A DNA stretch of 25,166 nucleotides, taken from assembly GCA_050747525.1 (NCBI GenBank), contig JBOGOC010000016.1, forward strand, positions 1 through 25,166, in the 5' to 3' direction. The notes beneath the pieces are model-generated. The model saw only the letters and a list, made by a program, of their open reading frames with translations, was not told the origin of the DNA and searched no databases. A program made the position numbers and the translations under genes. This DNA comes from JBOGOC01 sp050747525. Lineage in GTDB: Bacteria; Acidobacteriota; Polarisedimenticolia; JACPZX01; DASXTC01. Below are positions 1 to 7,641 of the stretch, one piece after another (the first letter of the stretch is position 1; every line of letters begins with the position of its first letter).

Positions 1-1
1 G

Positions 2-646
2 GCGGGTCTCGTCGGCGGAGCCGCTCTGCTGGCGGCGCGCGGGTCGGGCCCCGCTTCGATCCCCGCGGCCCTGGGAGTGGTGGCCGCGATCCTGGGAGGG
101 GTCGGCGCGGCCGGCGTGGGGGCCGGCCTGGCGATCGCGGAGGCGCTGTCGCGCTCGAGGCGAGGCGTGGCGCTCACCGTGTGCGGAGCACTGGGGGGCG
201 GCGCCATCGGCGCGGCCGCTCACCTGCTGGGTCGCTGGACGCTCGAAGACATCTTCGGCCACGACCTGTCCGCGGTGGGGGGTGGTCTCGAAGGGACCGT
301 CATCGGCGCCTCGGCGGGACTGGGCTACGCGCTGGGAACGCCGCGTCCCGCAGGTGGAGGGCTGGCCTCGCCTCGCGGCGCCGACCGCGTGCGCGCGGCC
401 GCCGTCACGGGGATGGTCTGCGCCGCGGGATGCGTCCTGCTGGCCATGGCGGGACGACGCCTCGGCGGGGCGAGCCTCGATCTGATGGCGCGCTCCTTCG
501 AAGGCTCGGACGTCGGGTTGGCCCCGCTGGCGCGCCTGATGGGCGAGACGGAGGTGGGCGCCATCACGCGGGTCGTGCTGAGTGCCTGGGAAGGACTGCT
601 GTTCGGAGCGGGGCTGGCCTGGGGTATGACCCGCCGCCCTCGCTAG
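2..646 (+). CDS. Partial hydrophobic glycine-rich membrane protein, 3' end only
   Basis: The frame is open from the left edge, so the true start lies outside the window; 214 residues are visible. They are rich in Ala, Gly, Leu and Val and contain several hydrophobic stretches likely to be membrane segments, ending in the positively charged tail MTRRPR. Two halves resemble each other: a GGLEG...GLGYALGTPRP segment and a later WEGLLFGAGLAWGMTRRPR segment, which suggests an internal duplication of a membrane unit. I do not recognise a family. It could be the membrane tail of a larger multi-domain protein whose other domains lie upstream. It ends 7 bases from the convergent stop of the DedA gene. 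Confidence 0.6.
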   Translation, partial: AGLVGGAALLAARGSGPASIPAALGVVAAILGGVGAAGVGAGLAIAEALSRSRRGVALTVCGALGGGAIGAAAHLLGRWTLEDIFGHDLSAVGGGLEGTVIGASAGLGYALGTPRPAGGGLASPRGADRVRAAAVTGMVCAAGCVLLAMAGRRLGGASLDLMARSFEGSDVGLAPLARLMGETEVGAITRVVLSAWEGLLFGAGLAWGMTRRPR

Positions 647-653
647 CTAGGGA

Positions 654-1310
654 CTATCTGCGAGCGGCGGCGGACTCGCGCCGAGCCCGCAGGTACTCCC
701 ACACTCCCGGCAGGATCGAGAGGATGATGATCGCCACGATCACCAGCGAGAAGTTCTTCTTGACGAACTCGCGGCTTCCGAACCAGTAGCCGGCCAGCAC
801 GAACGACACGACCCACAGCACGCCGCCCACCACGTTGTACGCCAGGAATCGCGCGTACGTCATGCTCCCCACCCCCGCCACGAACGGGGCGAAGGTGCGG
901 ATGATGGGCACGAAGCGGGCGATGACGATCGTCTTGCCGCCGTACTTCTCGAAGAAGGCGTGCGTCCGGTCGAGGTGCTCCTTGCGGAACCAGCGGCTGT
1001 GTCCCGCGGTGAACACCTTGGGGCCGACGTAGTGGCCGATCTGATAGTTGACCGTATCGCCCAGCACCGCGGCCACGATCAGCACGCCCATCAGCACCCA
1101 CACGTCGAAGGCCCCGGCTCCGGCCAGGGCTCCCGCCGCGAACAGCAGCGAATCGCCTGGAAGGAAGGGCGTGACCACGAGGCCGGTCTCGCAGAACACG
1201 ATCCCGAACAGGATGAGATAGGTCCACACGCCGAACCGGGCGGTCAGCTCGGTGAGGTGCCTGTCCAGGTGCAGGAAGATGTCGACGAGGGACTGCAGCC
1301 AGTCGGGCAT
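654..1310 (-). CDS. DedA family (SNARE-associated/VTT domain) membrane protein
   Basis: A 218-residue integral inner-membrane protein of the DedA family, whose members support membrane homeostasis, envelope stress resistance and, in several cases, recycling of lipid carriers. Family residues are visible: Glu41 in CETG, Asp53 in PFLPGDS, and Arg132 and Arg138 in ARFVPIIRTFAPFVAG. They match the four charged residues known to be essential in E. coli YqjA. The segment GSMTYARFLAYNVVGGVLW and a hydrophobic C-terminal helix before a basic tail complete the fold. Length is normal. The ATG at 1310 has no clear Shine-Dalgarno sequence. It is divergent from the beta-propeller gene, 55 bases away. Its substrate cannot be told from sequence. 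Confidence 0.92.
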   Translation of the reverse strand: MPDWLQSLVDIFLHLDRHLTELTARFGVWTYLILFGIVFCETGLVVTPFLPGDSLLFAAGALAGAGAFDVWVLMGVLIVAAVLGDTVNYQIGHYVGPKVFTAGHSRWFRKEHLDRTHAFFEKYGGKTIVIARFVPIIRTFAPFVAGVGSMTYARFLAYNVVGGVLWVVSFVLAGYWFGSREFVKKNFSLVIVAIIILSILPGVWEYLRARRESAAARR

Positions 1311-1365
1311 GAGCGGAGCATCTTAGCAGGGGACGCATGGTAGGATCGCGGCTCGAGGAGGACTC

Positions 1366-2496
1366 ATGGGGAGCAGCCCGCGCCGCACGATGGTTCTGGT
1401 CGGCACCCGCAAGGGGGCCTGGATTCTCACGGGAGACGCACGGCGTGACCTGTGGCGTCTCGATGGCCCGCACATGCTGGGCAACAACGTCAACCACGTG
1501 CTGCTCGATCCGCGCGACGGACGGACCCTGATGATGGCCACGCGCTCCGGCCACCTCGGCCCGACCATCCAGCGCTCCATGGACCTGGGCGCCACGTGGC
1601 AGGAGGCGACGCGTCCGCCCGCCTTCCCCAAGGTGGAGGGGAACGGACGCGCCGTGGACCACACGTTCTGGCTCACTCCGGGGCCTGCTTCGCAGCCGGG
1701 GGTCTGGTGGGCCGGCACGTCGCCGCCCGGCCTGTTCGTCTCCAGGGACGGTGGAGACACGTGGGACGGCGTCGAAGGATTCAACGACGGTCTCGTCCCG
1801 CGCATCGCGGCGGTCATCGGCCCGGTCCCCGGAGGCGCCATCACGCATTCCATCATCATCGACCCGCGCGATCCGAGCCGTATGTACGCCGGGATCTCCA
1901 CGGGAGGCCTCTTCACATCCTCCGACGCGGGACGGACGTGGAGCCCGCTCAACAAGGGGGTGGCGGCCGACTTCATCCCCGAGCCCGATCCGGAGATCGG
2001 CCACGATCCTCACTGCGTGGTCCAGCATCCCGCCCGGCCCGACCGCTTCTACCAGCAGAATCACTGCGGCATCTACCGCCTCGACCGGCCCTCCGATGCC
2101 TGGGAGCGGATCGGGCGCGCCATGCCGTCCGAGATCGGCGACATCGGCTTCCCCATGGTGGCGCATCCCCGGGATCCCGACACCGCCTGGGTCTTTCCGA
2201 TGGACGGCACCACGGTGTGGCCGCGCACGAGCGTGGGAGGCCGCCCGGCCGCATACCGCACGCGAGATGCGGGGCGGACATGGGAGCGGCAGGATCGAGG
2301 GTTCCCCCGCGACCAGGCCTGGCTGACGGTGAAGCGGCAGGCGATGACGGCCGATGCCGGCGACCCGGTGGGCCTGTACCTGGGCACCACGAGCGGTCAG
2401 GTCTGGATGAGCGGGGACGAGGGCGCGAGCTGGCGCACCCTGGCGTCCCACCTGCCCGAGATCCAGAGCGTCACCGCGGCCGAGACGGCGGCGTGA
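1366..2496 (+). CDS. BNR/Asp-box beta-propeller protein (sialidase/VPS10-like fold)
   Basis: A 376-residue protein with five Asp-box motifs (SxDxGxTW): SMDLGATW, SRDGGDTW, SSDAGRTW, TRDAGRTW and SGDEGASW. This spacing is typical of a beta-propeller of the exo-sialidase/VPS10 type. No signal peptide is evident: the N-terminus RRTMVLVGTRKGAWIL goes straight into the first strand, so it is probably cytoplasmic. I see no sialidase catalytic Arg triad that I can assign, so enzymatic activity is not claimed. The start is well supported by GAGGAGG five to six bases before the ATG. The stop overlaps the GTG of the following MoaD-like gene by 4 bases, so the two are translationally coupled. Genes of this type are often seen paired with a small MoaD/ThiS gene; their joint role is unknown. 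Confidence 0.85.
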   Translation: MGSSPRRTMVLVGTRKGAWILTGDARRDLWRLDGPHMLGNNVNHVLLDPRDGRTLMMATRSGHLGPTIQRSMDLGATWQEATRPPAFPKVEGNGRAVDHTFWLTPGPASQPGVWWAGTSPPGLFVSRDGGDTWDGVEGFNDGLVPRIAAVIGPVPGGAITHSIIIDPRDPSRMYAGISTGGLFTSSDAGRTWSPLNKGVAADFIPEPDPEIGHDPHCVVQHPARPDRFYQQNHCGIYRLDRPSDAWERIGRAMPSEIGDIGFPMVAHPRDPDTAWVFPMDGTTVWPRTSVGGRPAAYRTRDAGRTWERQDRGFPRDQAWLTVKRQAMTADAGDPVGLYLGTTSGQVWMSGDEGASWRTLASHLPEIQSVTAAETAA

Positions 2497-2753
2497 CCGT
2501 CCTGATCCCCTCCCCGCTCCACTCCTACACATCGGGAGAGTCGCGGGTGGAGGCGCAGGGGGCCTCGCTGCGGGACGTTCTCGACGACCTGGACAGCCGG
2601 TATCCGGGCTTCCGCTTCCGGATCATCGACGAGCAGGATCGGGTGCGTCCCCATATCCGGCTCTTCGTGAACGCGCGGCTGGCCCCTTCGATCGACCGGC
2701 CGCTGGCCGCCGGCGATCAGGTGCAGATCGTCTGCGCGCTCAGCGGAGGGTAG
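2493..2753 (+). CDS. MoaD/ThiS family small sulfur-carrier (ubiquitin-like) protein
   Basis: An 86-residue beta-grasp protein ending in the di-glycine tail CALSGG, the hallmark of MoaD/ThiS sulfur carriers, in which the terminal Gly is adenylated and then thiocarboxylated. The pattern of a loop SLRDVLDDLDSRYPGF, then LFVNARLAP, then LAAGDQVQIVCALSGG is the standard MoaD layout. It begins with GTG at 2493, which overlaps the TGA of the beta-propeller gene (GTGA). No MoaE, MoeB/ThiF activator or JAMM protease gene is nearby, so the acceptor pathway (molybdopterin, cysteine or other) cannot be named. Its last 14 bases overlap, on the other strand, the 3' end of the histidine kinase gene. Confidence 0.9.
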   Translation: MTVLIPSPLHSYTSGESRVEAQGASLRDVLDDLDSRYPGFRFRIIDEQDRVRPHIRLFVNARLAPSIDRPLAAGDQVQIVCALSGG

Positions 2754-4410
2754 CTCTCATCGCGATGGTCATGCTGCCTTCTCCCGAGCGAGGCATGCTC
2801 AGGAGAATGCGGGTCCCCCGGCCCGGCGTGGAGTCGACCCGAAGGCTCCCACCCACCGCGCGCAGCCGTTCCCTCAGGCTGTACAGCCCCAGGGGGCCGT
2901 GTGGTCCGGCCTCGTCGATCGAGCCGGGGTCGAACCCTCGTCCCTGGTCCGAGACCTCGATGCTCAGGTGATCGTTCGCGCCCGCGGCGCACTGGATGCG
3001 GGCGGCACCGACGCCGGCGTGGCTCACGACGTTGAACAGCAGCTCCCGCACGGCATCGAAGGCAGCAAGGCTGGCCTCGCGATCCATGCGGTCGATCGTC
3101 TCATCGCAGACCAGCTCGACCTCCAGGTCGTGAGCGTCTTTCATGCGGCGCGTCAGCCACATCAGTCCCAGCTTCAGCCCTCCCACCTCGAGCACGGGCG
3201 GGATGAGCTGCAGGGCCAGGTCGCGTGACGTGGCGATCGCTCTTCCCAGAAGATGATCCAGATCCTCCCTCGTGCCGGCGCTCCCCTTGATCTGCTGCCG
3301 CGCAGCCTGCATGCGGGCCGCCACGAGGAGCTGCTGAAGATCCTCGTGCAGCACGGACGCGATCTGCTGCCGGATGCGCGAGGCCGAGGCCGCCAGCCTC
3401 GAGGCGAGCACCCTGAGCTGCTGGGCCTGCCGCTCCACCATGGCCGTTCTCTCGGCCACCTTTCGTTCCAGCCTGTGTCGGGCGGCGCTGACCCTTCGCA
3501 GGGCGCGGCGCCGGTCCGAGATCGCGCCGGCGAGGGTCAGGATGGTGCCGCAGACCACGAGGATGTGGGCCTGGGCGACGATGACGGAGATGTTGGGCGC
3601 CCCGACCCAGAAGGGGCCCGAGCCGGTTGCCGTGGAGAGGGTGACGATGCCGGACGAGAGGGCGACACTGGTCGCCGCCTCGCGTGGCCCGAAGCGCACG
3701 GCGCTCCACACCAGGAACGGGACCACCATGAATCCGAGTGGATAGTGGGGCTGGTCGGGGACGATCCATCCACCGAAGGCGATCCAGGCGGCGATCGCAA
3801 GGCAGACCAGCAGGGCGGCGTATTCGAGCGTGTGCGCCCATCCCCATCCTCCGATGCTGCGCCGTCTGGCCCACAGGTACAGCGCGGGCCCCACGACCAG
3901 GCAGCCCGCGACATCACCCGTCCACCACGTGAACCAGACCGGGAACCAGTGCGTGGTCGGATCGACCACCTGAAGGCAGATCGTGCCGATGGTGGCGCTG
4001 ATGACACACCCGACCGGAGCCGCGCGAAAGAGGTGGCACACGCCGCGCACCGTCGTCATGCCGGGGGGCTTGATCGTGCGAAGAAACAGCCACCGGACGG
4101 CGAGCGGCTCGAGCGTGTCGCCCGCCGCCACGGCCGCGATGAGAATGGCCCAGATGATGCCGGGCGTGCCCTCCCCGCGCGGGAAGGACAGGGCACCCAC
4201 CACGACATCAGCGGCGAAAATCCACGGCCAGACCCGCGGTCCGCGCCAGACGGCCGCGGCCAGGGCCACACCGCTCGCGGGCCATACGGGTGAGGCGTTG
4301 TTGGTGTGCGTGAGATACAGGGCCGGCCATGCGCCGAGGATGTACAGGAAAAAGATGCCCAGGCCGATGACGATCCGCCGGGCAGGGTGTTCTGATGCGG
4401 CGGCGGCCAT
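2740..4410 (-). CDS. MASE1-domain sensor histidine kinase (NarL/HisKA_3 type)
   Basis: A 556-residue membrane sensor kinase. Residues about 10-290 form a multi-pass MASE1 sensory domain (WPASGVALAAAVWRGPRVWP, WFTWWTGDVAGCLVVGPAL). A coiled-coil linker follows (HRLERKVAERTAMVERQ), then a HisKA_3-type dimerisation helix with the likely phospho-acceptor His355 in SVLHEDLQQLL. The HATPase region has an N-box RELLFNVVSHAG (Asn460), a G1 box DQGRGFD (488-494) and a G2 region GLYSLRERLRAVGG. No response regulator lies beside it, so it is an orphan here. I prefer the ATG at 4410, preceded by GGAG at 8 bases, over an in-frame GTG at 4428. A TGTTAGAAT extended -10 lies upstream. The stimulus is unknown. 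Confidence 0.88.
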   Translation of the reverse strand: MAAAASEHPARRIVIGLGIFFLYILGAWPALYLTHTNNASPVWPASGVALAAAVWRGPRVWPWIFAADVVVGALSFPRGEGTPGIIWAILIAAVAAGDTLEPLAVRWLFLRTIKPPGMTTVRGVCHLFRAAPVGCVISATIGTICLQVVDPTTHWFPVWFTWWTGDVAGCLVVGPALYLWARRRSIGGWGWAHTLEYAALLVCLAIAAWIAFGGWIVPDQPHYPLGFMVVPFLVWSAVRFGPREAATSVALSSGIVTLSTATGSGPFWVGAPNISVIVAQAHILVVCGTILTLAGAISDRRRALRRVSAARHRLERKVAERTAMVERQAQQLRVLASRLAASASRIRQQIASVLHEDLQQLLVAARMQAARQQIKGSAGTREDLDHLLGRAIATSRDLALQLIPPVLEVGGLKLGLMWLTRRMKDAHDLEVELVCDETIDRMDREASLAAFDAVRELLFNVVSHAGVGAARIQCAAGANDHLSIEVSDQGRGFDPGSIDEAGPHGPLGLYSLRERLRAVGGSLRVDSTPGRGTRILLSMPRSGEGSMTIAMRATLR

Positions 4411-4449
4411 GGGCTCATCTCCACGCACCGGGCACGCTGAGGAGACATG

Positions 4450-4458
4450 ATTCTAACA
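4450..4458 (-). promoter_or_regulatory. Candidate extended -10 promoter for the histidine kinase gene
   Basis: Read on the minus strand the sequence is TGTTAGAAT, a TGn extension followed by a hexamer matching TATAAT at five of six positions. It would start transcription about 33 bases before the ATG at 4410. A weak TTGCGT lies 19 bases upstream as a possible -35. Such AT-rich matches are rare in this GC-rich background, which adds some weight. Confidence 0.4.
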
Positions 4459-4540
4459 TGGCGCCTCGATTCAGACGCAACCAGCGACCCGGGCAGCGCG
4501 TTATAGGGGAGTCGTGGACCGCTCAATGAGGGAGGAAGGT

Positions 4541-5620
4541 ATGAGGAAGATCCGTCACATACTGCCGCTTCTGGCTCTGGTGGTGTCCGTTTCGCCGGTC
4601 GCAGCTGAGGTCACACGCACTCTGCGTCAGGAGATGACCCCCACCGGCGCCTTCGGCGTGGAGAACCTCGCCGGAACCATGCGCATCACGCAGGGATCCG
4701 GCTCGGGTGTCGTGGTGGTGGCCACCGTTCATGCCCAGGACGACAACGTGGCCGGGAAAATCAAGCTCGAGCAGGTGCGGGGAACCGAGGGCGTCCCCAC
4801 CCTGCGTCTCATCTATCCCATCGAGGAGTACGGCACGTTCCGCTACCCCGGCAAGAGCGACGACTCCTTCTGGTCCCGCATGTTCGGCGGCTCGCACAAC
4901 ACGCGAACGACCTACGCCGGCGAGAAGGTGCGCGTGAGCAGCGGCGACGGCGTGCTGCTGTACGCGGACGTCGAAGTGCAGGTCCCCAAGGGAGCCGAGG
5001 GGCGGTTCCGCAATGCCGTTGGCCCCGTGGCGGCCAGCTCCCTCGAGGGAAAGCTGAAGTTCGACACCGGCTCCGGGAACATGGATCTCAAGGCGATTCG
5101 CGGCGAGGTCGATGCCGACACGGGGAGCGGCGACATCGAGGCCGCGTCGATGGAAGGCATGTTCCGGGCCGACACGGGGAGCGGCAACGTCACCGTGTCC
5201 GCCTTCCGGGGAGAGATGCTGGATTGCGAGACCGGCTCGGGGAACATCCGCCTGGAGAGCTTCGCCTCCGACAAGGTCAAGGCCGGGACCGGCTCGGGCA
5301 ACATCAAGGTGATCAACGGCGATCTGTCCGACTTCGACGGGAGCACCGGCTCGGGCAACATCGAGCTGGAGGCCGCGTCGAGCCGGCTGGAAACGGTCCA
5401 GGCCAGCACGGGGAGCGGCAACGTGACCCTGCGCCTGGGCGACGACGCCTCCTTCGAGGCGAAGACGGAGACCGGCAGCGGCAACATCATTTCGCGCTAC
5501 GACGACGCCGACCCGATCATGGACAGGAAGGAGATCGTCGGCTACCGGCGCGGCAGCCTCAAGTCCCACATCAAGGTGAGCACCGGCAGCGGCAACATCG
5601 TGATCGCGCCGGGAGCCTAG
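4541..5620 (+). CDS. Secreted DUF4097-type beta-strand repeat protein
   Basis: A 359-residue protein with a clear signal peptide (MRKIRHILPLLALVVSVSPVAAE), so it is exported. The mature part begins with a VENLAGTMRITQGSGSG strand typical of DUF4097 proteins. From about residue 175 it consists of nine repeats built on TGSG[N/D], each followed by a short hydrophobic strand such as IRLESF or IKVI, which suggests a right-handed beta-helix or solenoid. The start is set by GGAGGA directly upstream of ATG at 4541; a GTG at 4514 in the same frame lacks such a site and would bury the signal peptide. It stands alone between a divergent kinase gene and a convergent VOC gene. DUF4097 members are sometimes linked to envelope stress sensing, but no function is established here. 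Confidence 0.87.
   Translation: MRKIRHILPLLALVVSVSPVAAEVTRTLRQEMTPTGAFGVENLAGTMRITQGSGSGVVVVATVHAQDDNVAGKIKLEQVRGTEGVPTLRLIYPIEEYGTFRYPGKSDDSFWSRMFGGSHNTRTTYAGEKVRVSSGDGVLLYADVEVQVPKGAEGRFRNAVGPVAASSLEGKLKFDTGSGNMDLKAIRGEVDADTGSGDIEAASMEGMFRADTGSGNVTVSAFRGEMLDCETGSGNIRLESFASDKVKAGTGSGNIKVINGDLSDFDGSTGSGNIELEAASSRLETVQASTGSGNVTLRLGDDASFEAKTETGSGNIISRYDDADPIMDRKEIVGYRRGSLKSHIKVSTGSGNIVIAPGA
5063..5599 (+). repeat. Nine in-frame TGSG[N/D] codon repeats within the DUF4097 gene
   Basis: The motif recurs at intervals of about 17-26 residues, and the DNA itself is repetitive, with ACCGGCTCGGGCAACATC and close variants seen several times. The Thr-Gly-Ser-Gly core is invariant in all nine, with Asn in eight and Asp in one. 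This points to expansion of a solenoid rung rather than chance composition. Confidence 0.85.
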
Positions 5621-5629
5621 GATCCGGGC

Positions 5630-5654
5630 GGGGCCGCTCTTCGGGAGCGGCCCC
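5630..5654. terminator. Hairpin between convergent genes (likely bidirectional terminator)
   Basis: A perfect 10-bp stem, GGGGCCGCTC with GAGCGGCCCC, encloses a 5-base loop TTCGG. It lies 9 bases after the DUF4097 stop and 8 bases past the convergent VOC gene stop, the expected place for a shared terminator. Neither side has a T-run, so it is not a canonical intrinsic terminator; in GC-rich bacteria such hairpins often still serve. Confidence 0.6.
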
Positions 5655-5662
5655 GTCGTAGC

Positions 5663-6052
5663 TCAGGCGGGAGGCTGGTACAGAGCGCACACCGCTCCGG
5701 CCGGATCGCGGATGACGCAGAACCCTCCACCCGCCATGTCTCGCGGGCCCGCGATGACCTGGCCTCCCATCTCGAGGCATCGCGCCGCGCTTCGCTTCAC
5801 GTCCTCGACGATGATGTAGATCAGCCACTGGGCGGGAAGATCGGCATTGCCGCCTCGCGCGTGGCACACGCCCGCCACGGGTGTGGCGCTGCCGGGAGGC
5901 ATCACGTTGAAGTCTTCATACCCTCCCATATCCACCGGGCTGGACTCCCAGCCGACCACACCCGCATAGAAGTCCCTGATCCGCGCCGCGTCCTGAACGG
6001 TGAGATCGGTCCATCCAATCGTTCCGACCGGGGGACGATTCTGATCTGTCAT
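5663..6052 (-). CDS. VOC (glyoxalase/bleomycin-resistance/dioxygenase) family protein
   Basis: A 129-residue single-domain VOC protein. It shows the two-module pattern: TIGWTDLTVQDAARIRDFYAGVVGWES begins the first half and WLIYIIVEDVKRSAARCLEMGGQVI the second, closing with FCVIRDPAGAVCALYQPP. The usual metal-binding His/Glu positions are not clearly kept, so it may bind a small molecule without catalysis. The ATG at 6052 is supported by AGGAG 6-7 bases upstream; a longer frame reaching 6154 has no site and adds an unlikely Arg/Cys-rich segment. It is divergent from the glycosyltransferase gene. The substrate cannot be predicted. Confidence 0.88.
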   Translation of the reverse strand: MTDQNRPPVGTIGWTDLTVQDAARIRDFYAGVVGWESSPVDMGGYEDFNVMPPGSATPVAGVCHARGGNADLPAQWLIYIIVEDVKRSAARCLEMGGQVIAGPRDMAGGGFCVIRDPAGAVCALYQPPA

Positions 6053-6113
6053 GCCTGGCTCCTTTTCCTCGAGACACTGGCGGCCCGCTCGCCTCGTGAG
6101 ACAACATGGTCGC

Positions 6114-7616
6114 ATGCAGCGGGCGTTCCTGCTCCTGGTGATGGCGGCGGCCACGGCTCACTCCTGGCACCGGCGCTTCCTGATCGACGACGCCTTCATC
6201 TCTTTCCGCTACGCGGCCAACCTGACCTCCGGACATGGCCTCGTGTTCAATGCGGGCGAGCGGGTCGAGGGGTACACCAACTTCCTCTGGACCCTGCTGA
6301 CCGCGGGCGCCATGTCCGCCGGCCTGGACCCGGCGTCGTTCTCGTGGGGGGCAGGGCTGGCCTCATCGGCCGCGCTGCTGTGGGTGGTCTGGAGGTGGGG
6401 ACGGGATCTGGGACTGGAGGGCCTCTGGGCGATCCTCCCTCCCGCCATGCTGGCGGCCAACAGATCGTTCGCAGTGTGGGCCACGGGGGGCCTGGAGACC
6501 AGGCTGTTCACCCTGCTGGTCGTCGCCGGCGCGTGGCGTGTGGGGCGTGAGCTGACGGCTCCGCCGGCGCAGGCGGCATCACGTTTCCCGTTCTCCGCGG
6601 TGCTGCTCGCGCTGGCCTGCCTCACCCGGCCCGAAGGTTATCTCGCGGCCGCGGTGGCGCTGGCGGTCATGGCGTGGCGGGGTCCGAGGCGGCACGCCCT
6701 TCTGGCAGGCGCGGTGATCGGCGTGGTGTGCGGAGCGCACGAGGCCTGGAGGCTCTCGTACTACGGCGACTGGGTCCCCAACTCCTTCCGGGCGAAGGTG
6801 GCCGGCCCGCGTCTGGTGAGCGGAGTCGTCTATCTGGCCGTCTTCGCCCGCCACCACCTGCTCGCGGTCGCTCTGGTGGCGGCCGCCGCCTGCGCCTGGC
6901 GAAGACGGTGGCCCCGTCTTCCGCTGGCTGGCTTCGCGGTCCCGTTCGCCGCGCTGTTCGTCGTCTACACCCTTCTGGTGGGAGGCGACCACTTCGAGTT
7001 CCGCTTCGTGGACGTCCTGCTTCCGCTCGCCTTCCTGGCGGCCGCGGCGGCGGCAGGAGGTGCCCTGCGGGCCGCTCCGCCCCTGGCCGCGGGAGTGGTC
7101 GCGGCGCTCCTCCTGGGGGGAGCCGCGCTCTCCTCGCTGACCGGCTTCGCGGGCGTGGATCGGCAGGTCCCTTTCGCGGGCGGAAGCCACTACGTCTCGA
7201 TCGTTTCGGCGGAGACCGAGGCGGCCTACCTCGCCTACTGGGAGCGCATCGGCGACTGGCTGCGCGATCATGCGGCATCGGACGAGTCGATCGCCGTCAC
7301 GCCCGCCGGCGTCATCCCGTATCTCACCGGCCTGCGCACGCTCGACATGCTGGGGATCAACGATCGCGAGATCGCGCGCCTGCCGGCTCGCCCGGGGCGC
7401 AACGTGGGGCACGAGAAGCGGGTGGAGGCCGACGTGGCCCGCGCCCGGGGGATCACCTACCTGGTGGCCGACCCCGTCATCTCGAGGGGCCCCGCGGACC
7501 GGCCCCCTCGTGCGGTGGAGGTGGACTTCGGAGACTTCCACTGGTACTTCCTGCCGCTCACCGACACGGCGCGCATCCCGCCGGGGTCGTCGTGGAAGGC
7601 TGGCTCGCACCCGTAG
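6114..7616 (+). CDS. GT-C superfamily multi-pass membrane glycosyltransferase (AftB-like)
   Basis: A 500-residue protein with about ten hydrophobic segments and the acidic motif IDDAFISFRYAANL (Asp25-Asp26) in the first outer loop, followed by GHGLVFNAGERVEGYTNFLW. This is the signature of lipid-phosphate-sugar dependent GT-C transferases, such as mycobacterial AftB-type arabinosyltransferases, in which the first-loop Asp is catalytic. A soluble C-terminal part carries LRTLDMLGINDREIAR and a GHEKR motif common in this subgroup. It would transfer a sugar outside the cytoplasmic membrane; donor and acceptor are unknown. The ATG at 6114 starts directly with the first membrane helix; an earlier in-frame ATG at 6051 would overlap the VOC start. 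The SpoIIE-type gene follows after 25 bases and may be co-transcribed. Confidence 0.75.
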   Translation: MQRAFLLLVMAAATAHSWHRRFLIDDAFISFRYAANLTSGHGLVFNAGERVEGYTNFLWTLLTAGAMSAGLDPASFSWGAGLASSAALLWVVWRWGRDLGLEGLWAILPPAMLAANRSFAVWATGGLETRLFTLLVVAGAWRVGRELTAPPAQAASRFPFSAVLLALACLTRPEGYLAAAVALAVMAWRGPRRHALLAGAVIGVVCGAHEAWRLSYYGDWVPNSFRAKVAGPRLVSGVVYLAVFARHHLLAVALVAAAACAWRRRWPRLPLAGFAVPFAALFVVYTLLVGGDHFEFRFVDVLLPLAFLAAAAAAGGALRAAPPLAAGVVAALLLGGAALSSLTGFAGVDRQVPFAGGSHYVSIVSAETEAAYLAYWERIGDWLRDHAASDESIAVTPAGVIPYLTGLRTLDMLGINDREIARLPARPGRNVGHEKRVEADVARARGITYLVADPVISRGPADRPPRAVEVDFGDFHWYFLPLTDTARIPPGSSWKAGSHP

Positions 7617-7641
7617 GAAGATCCGATATCCTGTGCGCGCC

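Noticed and set aside
643..2532. Minus-strand open frame of 629 codons across the DedA and beta-propeller genes
   Set aside because: It overlaps two well-supported genes in another frame and has low-complexity Arg-rich composition typical of antisense shadow frames.
2926..2946. GGGGTCGAACCC resembles the T-arm of a tRNA
   Set aside because: It lies inside the ATP-binding region of the histidine kinase gene, and no acceptor stem, D-arm or anticodon arm can be placed around it.
4514..4540. Upstream GTG start for the DUF4097 protein
   Set aside because: It would put nine charged residues before the signal peptide and lacks a ribosome site, while ATG at 4541 has GGAGGA upstream.
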